A stretch of 53,654 nt of DNA, taken from Fibrobacter sp. (GTDB lineage: Bacteria > Fibrobacterota > Fibrobacteria > Fibrobacterales > Fibrobacteraceae). Location: contig NZ_JAFWOM010000155.1 of the NCBI RefSeq assembly GCF_017545445.1, positions 1-53,654 on the forward strand, given 5' to 3'. Positions 8,377-15,869 of the stretch are shown here, piece by piece. The notes beneath the pieces were generated by a model, which was not told the DNA's origin, ran no database searches, and saw nothing but the letters and a program-made list of their open reading frames with translations. A program made the translations under genes and the position numbers. Each line of letters begins with the position of its first letter. Position 1 is the stretch's first letter.

Positions 8377-8835
8377 CTACTTATTCTTCAGCAAGTCGCG
8401 AATTTCGGTGAGGAGTTTTTCTTCGGCGGTGGGCTCAGGAGGAGCGGCTGGGGCTGCGGCAGCGGCGGCTTCTTCTTCGGCTTTTTTCTTACGCATGTTC
8501 TGCATGAAGCCGAGGAATTTTTTCATCAGGAGGAACACGGCGAAAGCGACAATCAAGAAGTTCAGCACTTCGCCAATGAAGGTGCCGTAAGGAATTGCAA
8601 TGCCTTCGGAGGTCGTATAGACGAGGGTCTTGATTCCTTCGCCTGCGTTTTGGCCGCCGCACTTGGCGATGAGGGCTGTGACAACCGGCATCACGACGTC
8701 GTTGACGAATGAGTTGACGATTTTACCGAATGCGGCACCGATGATGATACCGATGGCCATATCGACGATGTTGCCTTTGAAGGCGAACGCCTTGAATTCT
8801 TCAATGAGTGAAGCTGCTTTTGTTTTGATTCCCAT
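8377..8835 (-). CDS. mscL: Large-conductance mechanosensitive channel MscL
   Basis: This inner-membrane channel opens under membrane tension to release solutes during osmotic down-shock. The 152 residues include the conserved start (IEEFKAFAFKGNIVDMAIGI) and the glycine/alanine-rich pore helix GIIIGAAFGKIVNSFVNDVV. A periplasmic loop and second helix (FIGEVLNFLIVAFAVFLLMK) follow, then a C-terminal bundle helix (TAEEKLLTEIRDLL) after an Ala/Pro-rich linker. The linker makes it slightly longer than E. coli MscL (136). The start has AAGGAG eight bases upstream. Monocistronic. Confidence 0.95.
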   Translation of the reverse strand: MGIKTKAASLIEEFKAFAFKGNIVDMAIGIIIGAAFGKIVNSFVNDVVMPVVTALIAKCGGQNAGEGIKTLVYTTSEGIAIPYGTFIGEVLNFLIVAFAVFLLMKKFLGFMQNMRKKKAEEEAAAAAAPAAPPEPTAEEKLLTEIRDLLKNK

Positions 8836-8921
8836 TTTATTTCTCCTTGTAGGGTGTTTTATGTTTAAATAATTAGAAAAACCTTTAAAGTTTGGCTTGC
8901 AATTTTTAAATTTGGCGCGCT

Positions 8922-9791
8922 ATGTCATGGTTATTATTGGCTTTTGCCTCGGCTGTTTTTTTAGGCTTTTATGATTTGGCGAAGAAAAAATCGGTTCAGG
9001 ATAACGCTGTTCGACCGGTTCTGTTACTTTGCAGTGTTTTTTACGCGTTGTTGATGTTGCCTGTGCTCTTGACGGGGCATTGCGAGCCGCTTACTTTGCA
9101 CGACCATCTGTTTTTGATGGGCAAATCGGTGATTGTCGGTGCGAGCTGGCTTTTTACGTACAGCGCGATTGCCCACATGCCGCTCAGCATTTCTACGACG
9201 ATCCGTGCTCTTGCTCCTTTATTTACAATCATGATTGCGGTGGGGTTCTTGGGAGAACGTCCGCATGTGATGCAGTGGGCCGGCATTGCGGTTTGTGTTT
9301 GTTCGTACATCGGGCTTTCTCTGGCGGGCCGCAAGGAGATGGGGCATTTCTTCAGCAACAGCTGGGTGGTGGCAATGCTCCTCGGGACGATTTTGGCAGC
9401 ATGCAGCGGAATTTACGATAAGCTAATTCTACAGCGGATGAATTTCGAGCCTTTGACAGTGCAGGTCTGGTTCAGTATTTACATGTGCGTGGTGCAGTTC
9501 TTGACGACGATGTTCACGTGGTATCCGACTCGCAAGAAAACGACTCCGTTTCAGTACCGTTGGTCGTTCTTGGCGGTGGCTGCACTTTTGATTATTGCGG
9601 ATCGTTGCTATTTTTTAGCGGTGAGCGATTCGGATGCCTTGATTTCTGTGATTACGGTGCTGCGTCGTTCGAGCGTGTTCATCAGCTTCTTGGCAGGAAT
9701 TCTTATATTCAAGGAACGCAAGAGCAAAACGAAATTCTTTGCGATGTTGGGCGTGGTCGTCGGGTTGTGCCTGATTTCGCTGGGGCGTTGA
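8922..9791 (+). CDS. DMT-superfamily (EamA-type) permease
   Basis: The 289 residues contain about ten hydrophobic helices in two similar halves, as in drug/metabolite transporters: SWLLLAFASAVFLGFYDL at the start, a GASWLFTYSAIAHMPLS loop, and AGILIFKERKSKTKFFAM near the end, where EamA proteins carry a conserved F/L-x-E/KER motif. The substrate is unknown. It precedes coaE by 31 bases on the same strand and may be co-transcribed. No strong ribosome-binding site precedes ATG 8922. Confidence 0.8.
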   Translation: MSWLLLAFASAVFLGFYDLAKKKSVQDNAVRPVLLLCSVFYALLMLPVLLTGHCEPLTLHDHLFLMGKSVIVGASWLFTYSAIAHMPLSISTTIRALAPLFTIMIAVGFLGERPHVMQWAGIAVCVCSYIGLSLAGRKEMGHFFSNSWVVAMLLGTILAACSGIYDKLILQRMNFEPLTVQVWFSIYMCVVQFLTTMFTWYPTRKKTTPFQYRWSFLAVAALLIIADRCYFLAVSDSDALISVITVLRRSSVFISFLAGILIFKERKSKTKFFAMLGVVVGLCLISLGR

Positions 9792-9822
9792 TGAAGTTAA
9801 AACGCGCGGTGCTAGGGGCATT

Positions 9823-10506
9823 ATGATAAAGATTGGAATTACAGGTTCAATAGGTGCTGGCAAGTCCTTTGTGGGGGAGTTGCTGCGTGAACGTGGTTTC
9901 CAAGTGCTTGATGCTGACCGCAAAGTCCATGAGCTTTATCGAGATTCGGCGGAATTGCGTGCGGAAATGGCTTCGTTCTTTGGTGAAGCTTGCTTGACGC
10001 CGACGGGCGTGAACAGTGCGTTGATTGCCGATAGAATTTTTGCAGATGCTAATGCTCGCGTGAAATTGGAACAGATTGTTTATCCGCACTTGACGTATGC
10101 TGTGAAAAAATTTTTTAAAGCGGATGCAGAGAATACGACGAGTGCTGCGGACACTGAAAATGATGCGGAGCGGTGCCGGTTTGTAGAGGCGGCTCTTTTT
10201 TCTCGTGCCCCATCGCTAGTGGAAATGCTCGATGAAATTTGGATTGTCGATGCCCCTGAAGCTGTTCGCTTGGAACGTTTGGTGAATCGCGGCCTTGTCG
10301 AAAGCGATGCTAAACGACGCATTGAAAATCAGCGTGGAGCTTGTGCTCCTGGGCTTTTCCCGGGCAAGGCGATTCGAACGATTACGAATGACGGTGACCG
10401 ATTGCGTGTGGAAATGCAGTTGGATGGATTGTTAAACGTGAAAGCCGATCCCGGCACGGAGGCCGGGATGACAGTAGTGAAAGGCCGGAATGACGATAGA
10501 GAATAG
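9823..10506 (+). CDS. coaE: Dephospho-CoA kinase
   Basis: The enzyme catalyses the last step of coenzyme A synthesis, phosphorylating the 3'-OH of dephospho-CoA. The P-loop GSIGAGKS is at residues 8-15, the LDADRKVHELY segment follows near residue 30, and the lid region carries RLVNRGLVESDAKRRIENQ. The family is usually about 200 residues; here 227. The extra tail (from about KADPGTEAGMTVVKGRND) is read out of a TGTCAT-type palindrome at 10447-10473, so the natural C-terminus has been extended by repeat DNA. It lies between the permease and DUF3392 genes and is probably in one operon with them. Confidence 0.92.
   Translation: MIKIGITGSIGAGKSFVGELLRERGFQVLDADRKVHELYRDSAELRAEMASFFGEACLTPTGVNSALIADRIFADANARVKLEQIVYPHLTYAVKKFFKADAENTTSAADTENDAERCRFVEAALFSRAPSLVEMLDEIWIVDAPEAVRLERLVNRGLVESDAKRRIENQRGACAPGLFPGKAIRTITNDGDRLRVEMQLDGLLNVKADPGTEAGMTVVKGRNDDRE
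10447..10473. repeat. TGTCAT-type palindrome inside the 3' end of coaE
   Basis: GATCCCGGC, a short loop and GGCCGGGATGACA form the same dispersed palindrome as at 8178. Here it lies in frame before the coaE stop codon. Confidence 0.8.
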
Positions 10507-10520
10507 GAAAACGTTGTAAT

Positions 10521-10844
10521 ATGCTACCTTACATTCATCAATTTGCAAATTTTCTGAGAGTGCATTTGGACTCGATTGCGGTGGGGCTGGTTGCTACGCT
10601 TTTAATGATTTACGGTGCGTCCATCAACAATTATTTTAAGCGGATTACAAAGAGTATTCCGTTTGTGGGACGCTTTATTTTATTTGTGGTGCTGTGCAGC
10701 GTGGGTTATGCGTTTGCATGCTCGCAGATGGTGCGGCTTTTGAAAATGGGACTGCGTCAACTGTCCGACCTTCCGCTGATTGGCGTGGTGGCCGGTTGCT
10801 TTATACTGCTTGCGTTCCTCGCAAAAAGCGGAAAAGATATTTGA
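10521..10844 (+). CDS. DUF3392-family membrane protein
   Basis: The 107 residues contain three hydrophobic helices and the family's characteristic opening (HLDSIAVGLVATLLMIYGAS), a middle basic loop (NNYFKRITKSIPFVGRF), and a last helix LPLIGVVAGCFILLAFLAKS. DUF3392 proteins are small inner-membrane proteins of unknown function. The start is 14 bases after coaE, with AGGAAAA upstream, suggesting one operon. Confidence 0.75.
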   Translation: MLPYIHQFANFLRVHLDSIAVGLVATLLMIYGASINNYFKRITKSIPFVGRFILFVVLCSVGYAFACSQMVRLLKMGLRQLSDLPLIGVVAGCFILLAFLAKSGKDI

Positions 10845-10849
10845 TGATT

Positions 10850-10991
10850 GGTCAATAGTTGGCCGATAGTCGATGGTCATTGGTCATTAGCAACAAACAA
10901 TAGGCTGTAACTACTAGAATTCACTGGATCCTTCCCCTTACAGGGTCAGGATGACGTTTCTTCTTCCTACCGCCTACTTCCTACTGCCTAC
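10850..10991. repeat. Degenerate intergenic word tract
   Basis: Short related words repeat without a fixed period: TTGGTCAATAGTTGGCCGAT, GTCGATGGTCATTGGTCATT, AACTACTAGAATTC, then a TGTCAT-type half (CAGGGTCAGGATGACG) and CCTACCGCCTACTTCC. The same words occur at 2150-2184, 8345-8375 and 8140-8160. No gene is visible. Confidence 0.5.
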
Positions 10992-12548
10992 TTAATTAAA
11001 ATTATCCCGGTTGACTCCGTACAAGATAACTTCGTCAATCCACATTTCGCTATCATCGACAATCCAGATGGTAATCGTCGTGACGCGAGATTTCACGAAG
11101 TTCCAGCCCATGTTTCCATATTCTCCGTCGCCTTCGACGAAATCGCTTGGCGTAAAGCTGAAACGTTTCCAGTTGGAATCGAGGTAATCGACGTATTTCG
11201 TTTTGCCAGTCGGCTCGTCGAGCACTTCAATTGCGAAACCGAGTTCGCCCTTGCCTTTGGCGTAGAACGCAATGGAGTCGATGCTTTCGAGGCTTGACGG
11301 ATTTTGATTGATTCGTACTCCGATCATCGACCATTTGCCTTTTACTTTAGATGTACTTTTCCAATGGAAAACGTAGCCACCGCGTTCATCGCTTTTCTCG
11401 AAAGCTTCTTGGACGTTTTTGTTGGACGGTGTTGTTGTGACGTTAGAATCTTGCGGATGGAAATACCATTCGCGTGGGCCGTTGGCGTAATCGAATGCTG
11501 TTTCAAGTCTTTGTTTTTCGAAGTCGATGATTTTGACGGAGTGGAGTGACGTGACAAGAGAATCTGGAAGTCCTGTCCACACATCGTTGGTACTAGCATC
11601 GAAAGCGGCGGTTTTACCCCAATGCATGACGACGCTTTCGACGTTTGATGTTCCGTTGATACGAATTTGCAATTCCGCTTGTTTTAGCGAATCGTTCCAA
11701 AACGCTTTTTTGAAATCGAGACGGTTTCCGCTTTGGTCGGTAATGCGGATGTCATTCCCGTTTTTCATGGTTTCGCTAAAGTCGAAGTTTGCAGAGTCTA
11801 GACGGATGAAAACAACAGTGGATTCTGCGATAGGCTTCATCCAGTCTGAAATAACGGAGTCTAATGGGTATGCTCGTGAATGTTGCCATTGTTCCAGTTT
11901 TTCGTTTGCAAGACTCGGTTTGGCAAGAGTCTTGGCATCGCTGTTTTTATCTGCTGAAACTTGTACAGTCGCTTCGCCGATGGCTTCTTGTTCATCAGAA
12001 ACAATTGCACGAATTTGGTAACTTGCTGGCGGAAGCGAATCTAAAGTGAATTCGCCTTTTTTATTCGTTTTAATGAGTTTATCTGTACCAAAGATTTGAA
12101 TCCATGCAAAAGCTGTACCTTCGGGTAGCTCCGCTTTGCCAGAAACAGAGCCTAGCGTTTCCATTTGCATAGTTGTTAATTTATTCTTCCTCAAATTGTT
12201 TGATGCAATCGTTTTGAATATGCCTGCGTTTCCGTCTATGATTTCGATATAACCTGTTTCAAAATCTACAGAGTCTATAACGGAATCCATCACGATATTG
12301 CCGAGCGAATCGGCGGTGACTTCTAATGTCTCGTTATGCGAGAATGTTGAATCGGAATCGCTGATTCCTTGCACATGCCATAGCGGACGGATTCTTGCTA
12401 CAACGTTGGCTGCTGGTTTCGAATCGATATTTACAACATTGATGATACACGCATTTTCCGTTTCGACGGTACTTGCTCCTGCAATTTCTTTGTCCGAAGA
12501 GCAGGCCAATAGTAAAATGCAAAATAGGAATGCTAGTAATTTTTTCAT
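10992..12548 (-). CDS. Surface lipoprotein with regulatory-like, DUF2341-like and CBM-like domains
   Basis: The 518 residues start with a lipoprotein signal (lipobox LLLAC-S, residues 13-17). Residues about 130-200 resemble a carboxypeptidase-regulatory-like beta-sandwich (SVSGKAELPEGTAFAWIQIF, then SLPPASYQIRAIV). Residues about 245-325 resemble DUF2341 (NGNDIRITDQSGNRLDFKKA, then VVMHWG). The C-terminal 150 residues look like a CBM11-type carbohydrate-binding sandwich (FYAKGKGELGFAIEVLD, then MWIDEVILYG). It probably sits on the outer membrane and binds plant polysaccharide; no catalytic domain is visible. Its ATG overlaps the stop of the TIGR02147 gene (ATGA), so the two are translationally coupled. 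Confidence 0.7.
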   Translation of the reverse strand: MKKLLAFLFCILLLACSSDKEIAGASTVETENACIINVVNIDSKPAANVVARIRPLWHVQGISDSDSTFSHNETLEVTADSLGNIVMDSVIDSVDFETGYIEIIDGNAGIFKTIASNNLRKNKLTTMQMETLGSVSGKAELPEGTAFAWIQIFGTDKLIKTNKKGEFTLDSLPPASYQIRAIVSDEQEAIGEATVQVSADKNSDAKTLAKPSLANEKLEQWQHSRAYPLDSVISDWMKPIAESTVVFIRLDSANFDFSETMKNGNDIRITDQSGNRLDFKKAFWNDSLKQAELQIRINGTSNVESVVMHWGKTAAFDASTNDVWTGLPDSLVTSLHSVKIIDFEKQRLETAFDYANGPREWYFHPQDSNVTTTPSNKNVQEAFEKSDERGGYVFHWKSTSKVKGKWSMIGVRINQNPSSLESIDSIAFYAKGKGELGFAIEVLDEPTGKTKYVDYLDSNWKRFSFTPSDFVEGDGEYGNMGWNFVKSRVTTITIWIVDDSEMWIDEVILYGVNRDNFN

Positions 12549-13396
12549 GCTTCCCTCGCATTTTCTTTAGATGTTTTTTTATCTGAAATATCGGCGACAG
12601 GATAAAGCGAAAAAATAAATTGAATGACTTTCTCTGGCTTGGGGACATCGGCAACGCGTTTTTGAACTTGTCTGCGAAACTCACGAGTCATTTCGACTAA
12701 GTCTTCAAGGCATTCGTCATCGACGCAAGCGAGCACCGAAGAAATATTGCGTTCGTCGGGCGGAATGTTGACAAGTGCGTTTTGTGCCAGCGTCAGCAAC
12801 TGGTTTTGGTAACTGCGGATGGCAGAAATCTTGGATGCCCCCGCCGAAGTAAAATTGGCGGTCGTGACGGCATAACGCTCTGAAGCGAGTGGCGTAATCA
12901 TCTTGAGTTCTTTCAAGACTTGGATTGCTTCTTTGACTTGGTCTTCGGATACTGCAGGTGTGATTTGCTTGACGAGTGTGCGGACATCTGCCTTGCCGCC
13001 GTTGATTTCGATAATCGAACGAACTACAGGAATCCACCAGCGGCTGAGAAAAAGAATTTCGTTCGAGTTCAACTTGCGAAGACTGACATCTTGCAGTGCA
13101 AGAGCCATCTTGTACAGTTTGTCTTTTTTCGTCTTGGATTTAGTTCTCGATGCGGCTACTAAAATTTCAAAAAGTTCCCCGTCTCGCCCTTTGAGTCCGA
13201 GCAATTTTTTGGACAAGGGAATGCTTTGTGCTGGAAGATGCGATTCCTTGTTGAGAACGCGAAAAACCTGGCTTGTTTCGAGTCCGAGTTTTTGCCCCAT
13301 CATTTTATAAGAAAATAGCGGAAATTCCAATTTTTTCTGAACGAAAAAATTTTTCAAAAGGTCTCTGTAATCGCCAATTTCATCAATGTTCAACAT
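12545..13396 (-). CDS. TIGR02147-family (DUF4423) putative regulator
   Basis: The 283 residues from ATG 13396 begin MLNIDEIGDYRDLLKNFF, the standard opening of this Fibrobacter-expanded family. A helix-turn-helix-like segment follows (YKMMGQKLGLETSQVFRVLN), then two further helical domains. An in-frame TTG at 13456 is open but rejected: AGAGGA lies seven bases before 13396 and nothing comparable precedes the TTG. In Fibrobacter these proteins typically lie next to secreted or surface genes, and here the stop overlaps the start of the downstream sugar-binding lipoprotein, suggesting a regulator and target pair. DNA binding is inferred from the fold only. Confidence 0.8.
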   Translation of the reverse strand: MLNIDEIGDYRDLLKNFFVQKKLEFPLFSYKMMGQKLGLETSQVFRVLNKESHLPAQSIPLSKKLLGLKGRDGELFEILVAASRTKSKTKKDKLYKMALALQDVSLRKLNSNEILFLSRWWIPVVRSIIEINGGKADVRTLVKQITPAVSEDQVKEAIQVLKELKMITPLASERYAVTTANFTSAGASKISAIRSYQNQLLTLAQNALVNIPPDERNISSVLACVDDECLEDLVEMTREFRRQVQKRVADVPKPEKVIQFIFSLYPVADISDKKTSKENAREA

Positions 13397-13588
13397 AGGC
13401 AATCCTCTATAATGAAATAGATTTTTTACATACGCAGTGCTCAATTTTTTTTTCAATTAGTATTGACGAAATGACAATATGACGAAAATCACGTTTGGCA
13501 AAATTGAAATTGTTGTTTTTCTTACATCTGTACGTATTCTAGAATTTAAATCGTATTTTATAATTCGGAAAACGGAAAGGCTGACCAT

Positions 13589-13672
13589 ATGCGAAAAGAT
13601 GATATCTCTATTCTCAAGCAGGTGGTGCTTTTTGCACTGCTTGCCATTGTTCTTGGTTTTGCTTATGGCTAA
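13589..13672 (+). CDS. Predicted 27-residue single-span membrane peptide
   Basis: A short frame (MRKDDISILKQVVLFALLAI, then VLGFAYG) starts at ATG 13589, has GGAAAGG eight bases upstream and a TATAAT box at 13559-13564, and is followed within 30 bases by a strong terminator. The last 18 residues are hydrophobic enough for one transmembrane helix, with charged residues at the N-terminus. It stands alone between divergent and downstream genes. No family is known to me. The complete expression cassette argues for a real small gene, but only comparison with related genomes or peptide data can prove it. Confidence 0.5.
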   Translation: MRKDDISILKQVVLFALLAIVLGFAYG

Positions 13673-13698
13673 GCCCTAAGTTTTTTTGGTGTATATGT

Positions 13699-13736
13699 AA
13701 AAAGTCGGTGCAGTTCACGCTGTGCCGACTTTTTTT
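13699..13736 (+). terminator. Intrinsic terminator after the small membrane peptide
   Basis: A 10-bp stem with two G-U pairs (GTCGGTGCAG, loop TTCACG, CTGTGCCGAC) is flanked by five A and seven T. Confidence 0.85.
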
Positions 13737-13796
13737 GTTATAAAAGATGTTATATTGTTCTTTGCCTGAAAAAGATTAAAAAGGGATTGTAGAAAA

Positions 13797-14807
13797 ATGC
13801 CAGCTGAAATTAAAATTCTTGAAAGAGCTGAAATGTATTTGAGATCGCTTTCTAGTGGTGTGAATCCTCTGACGGAGGAATCGCTCCCGGAAGGTGATGT
13901 GTGCCGACAGGAACGTATTAGCAAGTGTCTTGCCTATGTAGCGGATTATCTAAAGCAGAAGGTGATGCCGGCCATGGAACGTAGTGAAAAAAAGGTAGCT
14001 CCGAAACCGCCTAAGGTTTTGAAGCCCCGCCCTGTACGTGAATCAGCCACAAAGGAACTTATCCTGACTCCAGAAATGCTCTCCAAGTTTGAAGTTTCGG
14101 CGGAACCGGTTTCTCTATCGGGCTTTATTCGTCGGTTGAACTTTCTTGTTCCGCAAGATAGCGGCATGATTCCGTTGGTCTATGCCGACGTTGCCGAAGT
14201 ACTTTCGAGAGAAGGCGTTCTTCTGAAAGAAGAAGGCGACAAGGGCAAGGATTTAAATTTGCCGACTCCGCATGGTGAAGAACTTGGCTTTGCAAAAGTG
14301 GAAGCCGATATTCGTGGGCATCATTCAATTTATACAAAGTGCAATGTCGATGCGCAGAAGTTTATCTTGAACAACATTGATAAGTGCGTTGCTCAGGCGA
14401 ATGAACGCTTGGCGAGGCGCAAGGAACGTGCAGAATCCGGTGAATCGGGTCGCTCGGGCAAAGAAAAATTCCATGTGACTGAAGAACAAATCAAAAATTA
14501 CCCGACGGATGAAGCTCCAGTTCCGGTTAGCGAAATTGCAAGGCGCTTGAACGATTTGCTCCCGCAAGATTCCAACGTCGAAAAGATTTACTTCAAGACG
14601 ATTCGCGATTGGTTTGTTTCGCAGAATTATCTCGAAGAAAAGAAGAATGCACTTGGAAAGATTTTCTTTGTGCCGACGGAATCGGGTGTACAGAACGGCA
14701 TTGTGACGCAATCTCGCGTGGGCAAGAACGGCGAGAATTATGACGCAGTCTTGTACAATGGCGTGGCGCAAAAGCTCGTGCTCGACCACGTGAACGAACT
14801 CGCGTAA
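13797..14807 (+). CDS. Protein of unknown function with two copies of a winged-helix-like module
   Basis: The 336 residues begin with a helical region (ILERAEMYLRSLSSGVNPLT, then RISKCLAYVADYLKQ), followed by a Lys/Pro-rich linker. Two related modules of about 100 residues follow. Module 1 runs from VSLSGFIRRLNFLVPQDS to YTKCNVDAQKFILNNID. Module 2 runs from VPVSEIARRLNDLLPQDS to YDAVLYNGVAQKLVLDHVNE. Both contain a helix-turn-helix-like stretch then a beta hairpin with PTxxG and G. Similar proteins exist in gut Bacteroidota and Firmicutes as far as I recall, without known function. A nucleic-acid-binding role is only a guess. Start ATG 13797 has AAAAGGGA about 12 bases upstream. Confidence 0.65.
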   Translation: MPAEIKILERAEMYLRSLSSGVNPLTEESLPEGDVCRQERISKCLAYVADYLKQKVMPAMERSEKKVAPKPPKVLKPRPVRESATKELILTPEMLSKFEVSAEPVSLSGFIRRLNFLVPQDSGMIPLVYADVAEVLSREGVLLKEEGDKGKDLNLPTPHGEELGFAKVEADIRGHHSIYTKCNVDAQKFILNNIDKCVAQANERLARRKERAESGESGRSGKEKFHVTEEQIKNYPTDEAPVPVSEIARRLNDLLPQDSNVEKIYFKTIRDWFVSQNYLEEKKNALGKIFFVPTESGVQNGIVTQSRVGKNGENYDAVLYNGVAQKLVLDHVNELA

Positions 14808-14849
14808 TTCGTCATTCACAAACCTGTCATCCTCGACCGTTAGTGAGGT

Positions 14850-15428
14850 TCACCTTCTCATTAAGTACTTCTTGACTTTTCTAAGAAAAGATTGTATATT
14901 ATGATAAAAGCCTGTTCGGGACACGCCGGTGGCATGCCGGGTCGTGAGTCCGATACAGGTTTTTTCTTTTTTTATTCGCACGTTATCATAGTCTGCGGGA
15001 TCTACAGGAAATGCATGACTTCCTGTTTTTGAATATCTAATGGATATAATGTTTGTTTGAATTAATTTGTTTTTTCCGCCGAATCCAATTTTTTTGTCCA
15101 CTTTGACGATTTCTCCAATTGGATATCCGTCACTATCGAAATCAATTAACCCTGTTCCCCTTATGTTTTCTATTTCTTTGAAAATATCAAACTCTGTATC
15201 AAAGAAGGCTGTTCCTGCAAAACCGAGTTTTTTTGATTTTGCGTCAGCTAGTTTAAACTCGTACGTTCCGGTTATATGTCTGTTTTGCTTATCCCTGTTT
15301 ATTTTATCAAATTCTTTGTTTGCAAGAAATGCTGGAATAAGGTTGTTCAGTTCGTATTCTGTATAAACGCCGTGCTTTCGGGCTAACTTTATTTTTTTGT
15401 TTATTGTCATTTTTCTAGTAGAACACAT
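14850..15428 (-). CDS. Ntox50-like (BECR-fold) toxin-domain protein
   Basis: The protein has about 190 residues. The region DKQNRHITGTYEF, then IRGTGLIDF, VKVDKKIGF and ISIRYSKTGSHAFPVDP matches the order of the polymorphic toxin type 50 domain (KQ-RHI-GT, GTG, D-xIG, IHYSK-G-HIVP), a predicted BECR-type ribonuclease found in phage and secreted toxins. The His of RHI, the Ser/Thr-Lys and the His of GSH are the likely catalytic residues. ATG 15428 is preferred, with GGTGA just upstream; the frame is open to 15494, where a hairpin lies. The last 35 residues look unrelated to the domain and overlap the antisense RNA. There is no neighbouring immunity-like gene. Function is inferred from the domain. 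Confidence 0.6.
   Translation of the reverse strand: MCSTRKMTINKKIKLARKHGVYTEYELNNLIPAFLANKEFDKINRDKQNRHITGTYEFKLADAKSKKLGFAGTAFFDTEFDIFKEIENIRGTGLIDFDSDGYPIGEIVKVDKKIGFGGKNKLIQTNIISIRYSKTGSHAFPVDPADYDNVRIKKEKTCIGLTTRHATGVSRTGFYHNIQSFLRKVKKYLMRR
14872..14900 (+). promoter_or_regulatory. Sigma-70-type promoter for an antisense small RNA
   Basis: TTGACT at 14872-14877, exactly 17 bases, TATATT at 14895-14900. Expected start is near 14907. It lies inside the 3' part of the toxin-like gene on the opposite strand. Confidence 0.65.
14907..14968 (+). ncRNA. Predicted 60-nt antisense RNA with built-in terminator
   Basis: From the expected start the RNA folds as an outer stem (CCTGT-TCGG at 14911-14919 with CCGATACAGG ending at 14959, one bulge) around an inner CCGG/CCGG hairpin, then TTTTTTC and a second T run. 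Promoter, stem and T tract together make a complete small-RNA unit. It is complementary to the last third of the minus-strand Ntox50-like frame, so it could pair with that mRNA. No protein frame fits. Confidence 0.5.
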
Positions 15429-15662
15429 GCTATCACCAATCCAATAAGGATTTGGTATTAGTAAACCTGTTGTGACAAGTTTTTTTGTCTGCAAAAATGC
15501 AGACGGTGCTCTACGTTGATCGCCAGGGGGCCAGTTTCCCCATAGGGTGTATGCTGCCTCGAATTGTTCGCCTGTCTCGTGAACAAAGGGAGGTCGGCGT
15601 CAAGCAGATAGTGGAACAACCTGCCCGGAACGAATGCCAAGTCAGCAGGACAAATGCTATCG
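15429..15662 (-). ncRNA. Long structured leader (or separate RNA) upstream of the toxin-like gene
   Basis: This GC-rich stretch between AT-rich genes is full of pairing segments. In plus coordinates: GATAG 15607-15611 with CTATC 15657-15661, enclosing CCTGC/GCAGG; TTGATCGCC 15516-15524 with GGCGTCAA 15596-15603 (one bulge), enclosing TTGTTC/GAACAA (15564-15569/15581-15586) and a GGGG/CCCC hairpin; and a perfect 7-bp GTCTGCA/TGCAGAC hairpin at 15487-15504. A minus-strand promoter lies just outside. It could be the 5' leader of the toxin mRNA or an independent RNA. No protein frame in it is convincing. Confidence 0.45.
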
Positions 15663-15668
15663 TGAGTG

Positions 15669-15697
15669 AATATAAATAAGTTTTGGGCGGAGTGCAA
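15669..15697 (-). promoter_or_regulatory. Sigma-70-type promoter for the structured leader
   Basis: On the minus strand: TTGCAC (15692-15697), 17 bases, TATATT (15669-15674), with expected start near 15662. The same TTGnnn-N17-TATATT layout is seen at 14872, 33874 and 42342. Confidence 0.6.
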
Positions 15698-15729
15698 CAG
15701 GGGGCGGTTTATGCGTTATAAAACAACTG

Positions 15730-15842
15730 GCCCCGGCACTGAGGCCGGGGCGACAGCGTTTCATTTCGTAAGGACTGCGTTTTTGTCATGCCCGCCACCG
15801 ATTGACTTTTTTTCAAGTCATCCCGGCCTTAGTGCCGGGATC
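15730..15842. repeat. Two TGTCAT-type palindromes
   Basis: Unit 1 at 15730-15756 is GCCCCGGC, short loop, GCCGGGGC, GACAG. Unit 2 at 15817-15842 is GTCATCCCGGCC, loop, TGCCGGGATC. They have opposite polarity and lie past the stop of the large glycosidase gene. Confidence 0.75.
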
Positions 15843-15869
15843 GGTTTACACATCTCGAAACGCATCTCC

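Noticed and set aside
15500..15662. 6S RNA at the structured stretch before the toxin-like gene
   Set aside because: The stretch GGGGGCCAGTTTCCCC recalled 6S RNA, but the ends do not form the long closing stem with a central bubble that 6S needs, and the pairing fits several short domains instead.
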